DNA from: Symsagittifera roscoffensis
Taxonomy: Eukaryota > Xenacoelomorpha > Acoela > Convolutidae
Direction of reading: 5' to 3'
DNA length: 64,000 nucleotides
Assembly (NCBI RefSeq): GCF_963678635.1
Contig: NC_087066.1
Location: 53,586,312 to 53,650,311, forward strand
Both the position numbers and the translations under genes were made by a program. Under the pieces are notes generated by a model. It worked only from the letters and a program-made list of their open reading frames with translations, made no database searches and had not been told where the DNA came from. Position 1 is the first letter of the stretch, and every line of letters begins with the position of its first letter. Shown here piece after piece: positions 14,501 through 26,500 of this stretch.

Positions 14501-17500
14501 TTCTCATCTCGATTCTGATTGGTTAAAACAGTATCTGTCTGCATACTGACGAGTATGAATACGCGGTTGTCTAAATACAAACCGCTGTCCGACCTACCTG
14601 CATGACCTTCTCGACGAACCAGGGCACTGGCTGGAGGTTAAAGTTCTTGCATGCCGTGTTCACTGCTGTCTCCACAGACGGTCTATCTGGCTTGGCGGCC
14701 GAGATGCCAGGGAACAGATCCAGGATGATGCCGTGGAACAGAGGCAAGTCCGCAGACAAGAACTATAGAAAAGAAGAAATGATATTTTATGTTACATACC
14801 CCAAACATGAATGTTCTGGGGTATCTTTAAATGTGGATAACAACTCTTGAACATTGTTAGTTGGATTTTATATAAATAGTTCCACATTATAAATAGAAGT
14901 ACTGCAGAGTTTCCATTCCTCAAGTACTTCAGATTTTTTGTGTAAATTATCTGTTATATTTAGAAATTAAAAAAGAATGAATTAGGTCAAAAACTAAATG
15001 AAGGGACAGCTAAAAAAGTTGGAGTAGAACTAAATTTGGAGCTCAGCCCCAATCAGGGGCGGATCCAGGATTTTTTCGAGGGGGGGGGGGCGGATTTTCA
15101 AAAAATTTTCGAAAATTTTGACGCCCTTTTTTTTTTTTAGGTCGACCAAATTGATTTTCCGAGCTCTTCTAAAGCACTAAACGGTCCCTTTAGAAAAATT
15201 TTAGGGTCGGTCGGCAAAAAATGGATTTCTTAAAAAGTACCAAAGGGGGGACCCTTTGGGTCGGCAGGGGGTCAAATCGCTGAGGGAGGGGGGGGGGCGT
15301 CCGCTCCCCCCCCCTAAATCCGCCCCTGCCCCCAATCAAATTTTGTCTAAATTAATCTGAAACTTGAAAATATTCAGACCAGTTTTTTCTCAACACTGAG
15401 ACAGCATTTTTGATTTTTCTGTGAAGACAAAATCAATACAAATAGGGCCCACTATGAGCTGAAAGGGTATATCCAGGATATCGTTTTAAGATTTGTCATT
15501 GGATTACAATGACAATGGTTCAATCCTTGCTTTTAAACTCAACCGTTTACTAGATTTTTTTTCTAACTATTTCTCTTAATTGTTTACGCAAGAACTGAAT
15601 TAACCAGCACAATAAACAAAGCTTCGGAGTCCACTTACATTTGCGGAGTCCGCTTAGAATTTGCAGAACCCGCTTCAATTGGGAAAAACCGGAACAAATA
15701 GCTATTATTGCTTGTGGCGGAATCCGCAACAAAACTGGAATCCGCTACGAAAAGTTTAACGTTACAGGTATTTGCGCGCCAAACCCAGGAAAATTTTGTC
15801 AGTGGAACTCATTTAGTTTTTGTTTTTGAAACATGTTCAATGACTTGTCTCTGGATGGGTTCTCATGTCATCACAGAAAAGTCTCATGTCATTCTAAAAA
15901 GCAAAACATTGGGAAAAAAGCTGATTTCTCAACTGAAATCATGTTTTTCTGTCTTTGTAATTTCCCGGGTCAAAATTTTTGCACAAAATTTTCCATAAAA
16001 AGGGGCTGAATTTGTTGTACAATTTGTAGGTACTTTAGTTATCACTGAAAAATTTGCAGACCCAAAGGCGTCTAATTAGGAGCCCAATATTTAGAAAAGT
16101 GAACTCACTCATCCCCATCCAGGGCAAATCAAGGACTAAAAGTTGGGCTCGTTCAGAACCTTTTGTACAAAACAATTCATCCTCATATGACTCTATCAAT
16201 CCTTAGAGTTACTGTTTGTTTTGGTCTTTTTAAGCTAAAATAATAAACTGAATGTGCTCACTTTGCCTAAAACTGGGCTCATTCAGCTATTTTTGTTAAA
16301 AATTCGACTCGTTCAGTCTCTTCTGGAAGATATGGGCTCATTGAGTTCTATACTGGAAAAACGAGGATGATAAAATGTTACTTTGTTGAAGCTAATTCTA
16401 AGTTAAAACTAATAAAAAGAATACGAATTAAGATGAATTAGTCGGTAAGTTAAAACATTAAAATAATGAGAGAGATCATTCTCTCCGCCGGAGAGAATGG
16501 CCAATGAAGGTCATAAAGGAGTGACCTGTTAATTAAAGCTAAATACGTTTTGCAATAAATGCAAAATATGATGCAATCACAACATTCCTCTAGGCAGGAA
16601 AAATTTTTAATTTACGCTGAATAAGTACGAAATACGAAATAACTGAGTCTGAGTCCTTTCTCCCCCTTTTAAGGACGAGAAAAAAATTTAATGCACCACT
16701 GAATAAGTAACTGAAAATTAACTAAAGCGCCACTCTAGTGCTAAGTACTACACCGATGGAATGAGGATATGGTTATCCGGTATCCGATGGATAAGATCTA
16801 CGAAAAAGTAAGGAAATTAAAATACGACAAAATTAGCACCGCAATTTAATGATGGCAAGGTGTCACAACGCGTGAGTTAGATGTAATGTCAGATAAGGAT
16901 TTTATGGAAGCATGGTATGATGGGCCAAACTATGGATAAGCACTCCGAAGGAATTGATAAGTTACGAAAATTTGTGTACACTAAATCTTCCGACACAATT
17001 TTAGGAAATAAAACTTAGCACCGGTGTGTGAAATGGGATGTACTCGAGAAGAAGGTCGGTATTATGCTTATTGATTACAATTTCTATACTCGTTTAAAAA
17101 GTTTTCTAGTTCGACGTTAAAAAGTTCACTATCAAGTTCAGAATGATCTCCGAAATTTTCTACATCCATCCTTAGCGATTCATCGGTTGATGGGGTGGAT
17201 GTTTGGTCTGGAGATGGTGAATCCGAGTCTAATAGAAGTAACTCCGCCAGAGCCGTGTTGTTGTCTGTCTCGTGAGTGGTGGTATCGTCAATTTCTATCA
17301 CGATGGGATCAGCTGCTGAACCAGAGGCTTCTTGTGATTTGTCTACGGCATCTATAAAATATCTTTGACCGTAAAACTTCGGTGGACCAAGATTTCTACT
17401 AGAACGTCGGATGGTGGGGAGAATTTTACCAGGTATGTTGGTAGGGTTGAGAGGTGGAGTGCAATCGTCCGCTGAATATATTATCTCGTAAACCGGGAAA

Positions 17501-20500
17501 TCTGTAATTGAGCCCAAATCCGTTGGATTATGTTCATCCTGTAAATTCCGTGATTCGATGGTGGATTCTTCCTCTCCCTGGTTTGTGGTCTCTTGTTCCA
17601 GTGCGCTAGAAGTTCGGTTAGCGGGAATAATGATTATTGGGCACTCGCGAGTCTCGTCCTCGAATTGTTCTCTATTTAGGTCCGTATCGTCTTCTAAAAC
17701 CTCAGATTTTATTTCAGTATTGGTTACGCCGGAATTAAGGTTGATTCCATTTGAGAAATGGGTTGTGTGTGAGTCTGAAATAAAGCGCTCTCTGGCTACA
17801 TCTCTACAAGGGAAATCGCCCGCTATCCATTCCCATTCACTAGTATCCGAAATCTCCGAAGGAATTAGCATGGATTCATCCGAAGCAAGGTAACCTGGAG
17901 GGGTTGACGACTTCTTTGAGCGGCGAGTTTGTCTTCTGGTTGGTTTATAGGATGACCCCGATACACGTGTCCTTGTCAGGTTATCAGATGGGACCAGTTC
18001 CACTTGTTTGCGAGTCCTAGGCATCGGCTTTTTCGTTTTTGATCTTCGTCTCGAACCCTCCTGTTTCTGACCTACTTCAACATTATGATTAGGAAAAAAA
18101 GGGAATAAAATATTACCTTTAAAAGGTCTGATTTTATTCGAGGTAGATTTAGGAATCGCGATGTCAGATTTTCGTATTATTTTTCCGTCGGATAATTCTA
18201 CTGTCGAGGTAGTCGAATTTATTATTCTTTTGTTTAATTCCTTATAGAAACAGTCTCGATTGATGTTATCGTTACTTTTTCGAAGAATTCTACCTTTGGA
18301 GGGGTTTTTGATTGGTAATCTATTAGGCTTGATTTTCGAGGATGAGGCGTAGTCGGTGTCGTAGCCCTTGTCGATCGGCGTTTGATTCTTTTTCGCTACC
18401 AAATCGTCCTTGTAACCATCCGCTAGTCTATCATCCGCGTTCCAGTCCTTTGCTCGTTCTTTAGACAATATAGATTTTCCTTTGTCTAAAATACCAACGG
18501 AAGGTTTACCAGAAGCTAATTGTTTCCAAATTGTATTTGGTTTTCTGTAATAGTGGATTTCGAATGGAGAACATTTAATTTTTGATTGGTAAGATGAACG
18601 TAAATTCCAGATAATCTTTGAAACGGCGTTTTGTAGTGTACATTATTGATGGTCTTTTGAAATAGCAAGTTATTTGATCTTTACCTTGTGTACCAATTTT
18701 TCGACTAATCCGTTGGAACGATGGTCACCTACTGTACAAAATATTATTTTAATGTTGTTAGAATCACAGAATAAATTAAAATCTTGGCTTGTAAAGCAAG
18801 TTGCGTGGTCTACCCTTATGGAATACGGTATACCGTGTAAAAATATATAATCCTGTAAGACTTCGATAACTGTTTTTGTAGAGGTAGAAGATGTAATTTT
18901 GCCGACGGAAATTTAGAAAATCTGTCGATGCAAAGTAATATATATTTGTTTGACCCCCAATAGGAGTCCAAAGGTCCAGCGAAGTCTAGGTTAAGTTCTT
19001 CGTTTGGTTCCAATAACGGAGGAAGTTCACTAGTTTGTGAATTTGGGATAACAGTTTTCAGATTCTTACCCGCCGATGTGCATTCAGAGCAATTTATTCC
19101 ATGGAAGTAAATTTGCCTGTTAATATGAGGCCACCAGATGTATTGGGCCAAATACTTCATTCCGAATTGGCCTGGATGAGTTTCGTGGAGAGTCTTCATC
19201 ATCGCGTTTCTCAGGGTAAAAGGTATAACGAGTTTACCGTCCATGTAAAGCAATCCGTCGGATTCGTGTAGATCTCTGGTGAAGTGTTTAAAATAAGGAG
19301 AATTTGCATTAATCTTCTCCACTTTGTTTTGAAGTGCTTTAACAATTGGATTCAACATGGGGTAGTCTTCTGTCAAAAGCGCTACCAGCTTGGCGTTAAA
19401 TAAAATGTTCAATCCCAAGGGTCGGTCCGGCAACTTCAAGTTTTTGCGGTATTTTTTAACAAGATTGGCGTGGTCAGGTAATAGCGGGTAGTCTAAATCT
19501 ACTAAAATACCGGAATTGTAGGGATTAATTACACTATTCTTATGATTCATATTAACGGTATCTACAATTTTTTTTATCTACAGGTGATTTAATTAATCTG
19601 CAATTAAGAATTAAAAAGTAAAATAATTATGAATTAGAAATAGAAATAAATAATGGGTTTGTTTTTGAATAATCCGTTGGAATGCAATTTGAAGTACAAA
19701 ATTCCGTTCTATTGTGATTAAATGAACAAATTGGGAAAGTCGAGTTTATAAGTTTTGGTACTGACGCTATTAAGTAATTACGTAATATAGCGTAATCGGA
19801 ATTTTCCAGATTAGAACCAATGGCTGAGCAGGTAATTCTTTGTTTCTCCGACGGAATAATTGATTTGTTAATCTTATTAATATTTGCTACTACAAATTCG
19901 TAATGAGATATTGGGAGCGCTTTTCCAGATGGTATCCTAGAAATAAGGTCAGTGAAGCCCATATCCTTTCCTGCTAGATGTTTGATTGAAAAACTAAAAG
20001 TTAACAATCTGTCTACCCATCTTGTTAATCTACTATGATATGTTTTAGTTCCATGATTTGGCGAGAGAGCGGACAATAAAGCTTTGTGGTCAGTAATTAC
20101 TTCGAATTCCGATCCGTAAAGGTAATTCTTGTAATGTTCAACGGCCCATACAACCCCTGATATTTCGAGCTCGTTTGTAGAATATTTTGACTCGTGTGGG
20201 TTTAAAAAGCGAGAGGCAAAAGAAATTGTTTTCCAGTCTTTCCCGTGGAGTTGTTTGAGGGAAGCTCCCAGACCATTGTGTGACACGTTCGTTTTTACTC
20301 TAGTGTTGCGTTTTACGTCAAAATGGGTATTCTCTGTTAATTTACAATTTCTTATTTAGTTTTTTCAAACGCTTTTGTATGGTCGTCATTCCATTGGCAT
20401 ATCAATTTCTTGTTAAGAAGCGGACGGAGTGGACTTCCTAAAGAGGCTAAATTTGGAACAAAGTTGATGTACTGGTTTATAGAACCAAAAAATGATCGTA

Positions 20501-23500
20501 GTTCTTTCAAGTTCTTTGGAATAGGTAAGTCTTTTATTGCTTTCGATTTGTCGAAAAAAGGTATAATTCCTGATTTTGAGATTTTGAATCCCAACCACTC
20601 TATTTCGTTTTGAAAGAATTTACATTGTGATTATTTGACCGCGAAGTTATATTCGTCCAGAGTGGATAAAATTTTTAACACAATGTTCTTGTGGTCTACA
20701 AATGTTCCTTTGGAAGCAATTAAAATGTCGTCTAGGTCGTTTGGTAAAAGGGATAGAACCTAACGTAGAATCTATCACTATTTGAAATTCGTTAGGCATA
20801 TCGCCTAGGCCGTAAAAGCCGGTTAAAAATTGATAAGTACCCGTAATATCACCGCCCACGATACTGAAATTGCATTGATTGCTAGTAAATTTATCTAATG
20901 CAAGTTGACTGTATGCATTTTTAGGTCTAAGTTAGTAAACCACACTTCTCCAACGGAATCATTAGCAATTTGCGCCGCGACGTTGTCTACTAGTTCGTGA
21001 ATGTTTGGCATTTGGTTATTGTTCTTGTAAATCTGTTTAATTATAAACTTTGAATCTAAAGCTAGCTTGATAGATTTGTCTTTTTTGCAAGTAATGACTA
21101 TTGGGCTAATAAAGCGGTCTTCGTCACAGTTTTCTAGTTTTTTAATATATCCCTCGTCTTTTAATCTATTGAGTTCTGTCTTAAAAGAATCCAGTAAGTG
21201 AAGGGGAACTCGTCTTCCCTTTAGTTGGATTGGTTTTAAGGGTTCGTGAAAATGAGTGATTTTCGTCTGGTTTTTAATTTTCCCAATCCGAAGGAATAAA
21301 TTTTTGAATGTTTTTGATATGTTTAGAATTTCCCTATCTTTGTCCGTTTGAAAGATGGAATTTTTTGACTTACACTGTTTGTTAGTCTGAAATTGCGGGA
21401 AGTGTTTCTGAGAGACTTCTATCCCCACTTTCGGTAGATTGTCATTTCCTAAGATATTTCTCTCGTGCCCTTCGGTCAAAAAGAAATGACAGTCGTTGTC
21501 TAACCAGCCGTTTGAGAAAATCGGAAGTTTCACCTTTCTAGAAATGTTTATGGCGTTATCTGTGAATCCACAGTAAAGGTCTTTGGTTGCCTTATCCACC
21601 GGATAAATATTCAAGTAAGGCTCACGTAGTTTCAATTCATGTAGTACGATTTTCTTGAGGAAGCTGACCGGGCTAGCCGAATCCACTTGGATATTTAAAA
21701 TTACTTGGTTTTCTTTTCCGAGTCCAATATTCAATAATTTCTTCAATTCTTTTCCATCTTCGCCGAAAATTGTAGTTACATTTAATACAGAATAATTGTC
21801 GTTTTCGCTTTGTCCAGATTCCGACCATGCGTTTATGACGCCACAACATTCTCTATCTTCATGGTCTGTATTTACATCCGGATTATCCGACGGATTAAAA
21901 TCTGTATTATCTACAATTTGGGTATTTACAATGTTTACATTTTACGACGAGATCTACAAAGTCTGGTAAAATGACCTTTAAATTTACAAGAAGTACAAGT
22001 AGTGTCTTTTGCTGGGCAAACTGCTAGGTGGCCTTTTGAGAAGATTCCGCCGCACTTCATACAGTTGTTGTTGTTTTTTGATATTGAGAGTTGGTTCTCT
22101 TTTGACGTTAAAATGGCTGTTTGATTTATGTACGGATGATCCGTTGGATTTAAAATTATTTGTTAGCTTTAGGTGGTTTAAAATTCCCTTTTTGTCTATG
22201 AGTGCTACGTTTAGTGCTTCGCGTGGGGGAAGGGTTTCTGTTAGCAGTTTTCTTTGAATGTCGTAGTTTTTCATATTGTTTATGAAAATGTCTCGTATCC
22301 ACTCTTCTTCTCCTGCGGTTATGTCGCACTTTTTTGCCATTTCAGCTAAGGCACCCCAAAATTGTTCGAGCGATTTTCTGTCCCGTTGTTTTCGGTTTAA
22401 CAATTTATGGCGTTCGAATGTGACATTGTCTTTCTTACGAAAGCGATCGCTAGGGAATCCCAAAATTCTTTAAAAGAGATTTGTAAGATTTTTACCTTGG
22501 TAAATTTTTGTCCGAAGATCCTTTTTCCTTCGTTTCCCAGTGCTAGATATAGAACCGAACGTAGTTTTTTATCAGCTTCTTCTAGTCGCAATCCATTGAA
22601 TTTCTTGGTTTCGCATTTGATCGAGGCTGATTCCTCTTTGTCGTATTGTCTTTGTTCTTGGGTATTTCTCTCCATTCTCGAGCGTCTTTGGGAACTGTTT
22701 CTCCGTTCGTCGGATTTTCCAAATTTGGAGGTTGTGGGTGATGTCTCTCCGAAGGATTTAGTAAATTTTCTATGTCTATGTTCTCTTTAGCAATTATAGC
22801 TAATTGAAACAGATCACTCCAGTCTTCCCAGGGAATGGGGGGGGGGGGGTCTACAGTATGGTTTTGCCAAAATGAAGGTATTCCTCTCACGTTAGATTCG
22901 TTATTTGACTGCGCCATGATGAAATGTTATTTGTTGTAGCTAATTCTAAGTTGAAACTATTAAAAAGAATACGAATTAAGATGAATTAGTCGGTAAGTTA
23001 AAACATTAAAATAATGAGAGAGTTCATTCTCTCCGCCGGAGAGAATGGCCAATGAAGGTCATAAAGGAGTGACCTGTTAATTAAAGCTAAATACGTTTTG
23101 CAATAAATGCAAAATATGATGCAATCACAACAGAGGACAAAAAGTTGGGCCCAATTTGCTTAAAACTGGGCTCATTCATCTCTTTTTGCTGAAAATTGCG
23201 CTCATTCAGCTCGTTTTTCTAAAAACTGGGCTCATTCAGCACCCTTTATGGAAAAACAGAGACCAAAATAAGGACGAAATTCGACCCGGGTTCCAGTAGT
23301 CTTTTTTAGAAAAAGTATCGCTCTCGATCTAATTCATTTTATACATTATGGCCGACAAAACTTTGAAGTAAAATATAGAAATGAGACGGATTCAAACATA
23401 TGATCAGTGGCTTTGTACTACCTTCGGCAGGTTGACGTCGTTGATTGATCTGAGGACCAGGATGGCCTCGTTCTCCTCTGGAAACTGGAGTTTGAGTCTG

Positions 23501-26500
23501 CCAGCCGAGTAGAGAACTGCTTTTACTGCCCTCATTCCATAATCGTAGTGGTGCTGAGCTGAGAGCTGGAACAAACCGCGGATACCAATTAAAAGATTTT
23601 TTACGTATAATTTTAAAAACAAGGTCGATAAGTACTTATCACAGACGACATTCAAATCTTTACAGTTTTTTGTTGGATGCATTGGCTTCAAAGACACATC
23701 GTATCATGAAATAAATGATATTCATATACAAAAAATAGAAGGATTGTAGTGTTCAGTTTTGACAACATAAAATTGCAATCTCTTGTTCCTCTGCCCTTTT
23801 ATGTCTGCACGTTATCCTTCTTAAACCTGCTCCGATCTTTATAACATTCTAAAACCAATTGAGAGCTTCAGTGTTTGAATTGGCAGCAAAGTGTGAAGTA
23901 TTAAGATAGAGACGGTCACGTGGCCAATGACCACGGAATAGCTAGAAGTAAACTATTACCAAGGAGTCATGCAACATCGCATTTTGACGAAAAGCTTTTT
24001 TTTCGTTTTTTTTGTTTGTTCGCGGTCCAAATAAATAGGAGCAAAAGGTCACTGACCTGTTCGGACGAGAGTCTGTAAACAGCAATGATCTTGCCCGCTA
24101 GCACTCGTGCATCTATGAAACCCATGGAGTAGAGAGAGATTTCAGCTATCATGGCGTAGTCGGGAATCATCATGGCCACCGAACGGAACAACACCTGGAA
24201 CGACAAACTCAGTCAAGTTTTTCAAGCAGATATGTTAACTCATTTTATATCACTCGTTTTAATTGTCAAAGATGTTGTATAAAAAGGACACTTGAAGGAT
24301 ACATGTTTTCAGATTTTCGAACTTGGGTTATTTTATGAGCGCAGATGTAAAATTAGTTTTGTTCATACATGTGCATAGAAAAATTTGAAATTTAAATTTA
24401 GGTAACTTAGAACAAATCCTGCTATTCTATTAAAACCTATCTCAAATTTAAAACCTTTAAAATCATCTTCAAAAAAACTTTCAACTGACTTTTAAGTTAT
24501 CCGGCAACTCTGCTCGTCCTTTATACCCTGGGTTCATAGTTATAAAAATAGTACACGTCTTGTCCAGTTTAATATCAGTGCCCTCGAAATTGAAAACTGT
24601 CTTCTGTTCGCCAATGGCACGCTGGATGCTCTGGATCTGCTGGGCTATCACTGAGAGGACCTCGAGATCGATTCGATTGAATTCGTCGAAGCATGCCCAG
24701 GCACCGGACTGCGCGAGTCCTTTGAAGAACTTGCCCATCGCTTTGTAGTCCAGACCATCGGAGCAATTGAACACCACGCACTTGAAAAACGACGCATTTG
24801 AATTCAACATTCAGATGATGTTTTAAAAAGTCGGATCTATTTATAACTATATCCCCTTTTTGCAAAAAAGGGGATATTCGTTAATAGGTATAAAATTCTG
24901 ATATGCTTAACTGTTGATTTGTTTCTTATTAGGGAGAGATTTGTTACTAGGTACTCGAGGGGGGATATAGTAAAAGAGAACCAAAAAGTCTATCGAATCC
25001 TGTTTCTGGCTCAAGCTATATAGATTTAGCTGTTTTTAGGCAGTTTCAAGTTGGTATTTTTTCATTTCATGTCATTTAATTATATTACTATTACTTAACT
25101 ACTACAAAACGAAGCACATTCGAAAGCTTCTGTACATCGGTTATTTCATTTGTTCATGACATGAGAAAATTTATTAAAAGGAAATACTTGCCTGTTTAGC
25201 GACGGCCTTCGCCAAATCTTTTGAAGTTTCTGTTTTACCCGTGCCTGCCGGTCCCTCGGGAGCACTGCCCAAATTCAACTTCAGAGCTCCGAACAGAGTT
25301 CTAGAGAAAAATTAAAATGTTCCAACTACGCAGGCTATCATGTGAACTCAACAGGCTGTTTTGTTAGACAAATTTTTATTTTGGGAAAATTTTTTCTGAG
25401 TAGGTGATCCGAAGATTGGTCTAATTCGGTCAATTTAACTTCGGCTAAGTGCCCGTCCACTCACCTGTAGACCCTGTCAGTAAGTGGCGTGATCACAAGT
25501 CTGGAAGTGTTGCCCAGGTACTCGTAACAGTAGGGCACCTCAGTGGTGATCATCCTCACCCGGACATACCCGTCCACCATGTAATATCTCAGCTGGGAGA
25601 TCCAGTTGAAGTCGGTTTGGTCATTCGTTCCACTTTTCCATAATTTGGCCACTACGTCACGAGCTACAGAGAACACAAAGCCGAAACGGTCATTTGGACG
25701 AATTGTTTACTAGACGAATGGTTGATATTCACAACAACAAAGGGCGAACTAAGTTGACTACAAAGTGGCAATAAATTGATCTTCGAGTATGTTTCGCTTT
25801 TCTTTGTTTTATTTAAATTTGGTTTGGATAGGATCAAATGATACAGTGAAAATAAAAAAAAATCGGATGAGCGACAAAACTTTTAAAAAAATTATTTGGT
25901 GCTTTTTTCTCAAATTTGAATTAATGTAGAAAAAAGATGAGGAAAAGTTATGATGCAGTTTAAATTGTGAAAAAAAAAACAGATTCAAACTTCGCTGAAA
26001 AACTGAATGTTTAGGACTTAATTTAATTGATGAAACATTATTCCGGGAAGTTTGGTCAATTTTTATATTAAAATGTATTAAAACGAGCGTCATATCCAAC
26101 ACTAAAAATTTAAGAAGACATTTTTGTAAGAAAAGCCGCGAAGTTCATTTCAATTAAGTAAAAAGCAAAAAATGGCAAATTTTTATATTAAAACTGGGTT
26201 ATCTTGGCGGCAATACAGTAACACTTGCACAAGAGTTCCATGGATAATATTCGGTAAATATTGATTCATTGTCAGTATCTTAAAAGTTAAAAATAATCGA
26301 TTATAAACAAGCAAAAATGGATTATATTGCTATTATTTAATTTTCACTTTTATAGACAAAGACAATGAAGTTCTAGTATAATCAATTTTTTCAACTCTAT
26401 TAAGATGCGAATATCATCGCGCATAAAATGTTTTCCATGTTTTAAACTCAAGTTGGTTGATACTTGTTGATCAATATCAATTGTTTTCTGCGCAACTTTA

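Larger units (their letters stand above)
16368..23132 (-). mobile_element. Ty3/gypsy-type LTR retrotransposon, 6.77 kb, frame-broken
   Basis: Complete structure on the minus strand, in the same direction as the dynein gene: 5' LTR 22917-23132, gag, pol (protease, RT, RNase H, integrase) and 3' LTR 16368-16584. It is flanked by GAGGA at 16363-16367 and 23133-23137. The domain order (RT and RNase H before integrase) defines Ty3/gypsy (Metaviridae). Multiple single-base frame breaks mean it cannot make intact proteins as given. It inserted into a minisatellite within the intron between exons 34 and 35. Confidence 0.95.

Noticed and set aside
17558-17893. 111-codon plus-strand ORF
   Set aside because: Antisense shadow of the retrotransposon Pol tail ORF.
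22075-22095. Programmed -1 frameshift site (A AAA AAC) in gag
   Set aside because: The heptamer is present, but the frames on either side differ by +1, not -1. A one-base indel is the simpler reading.
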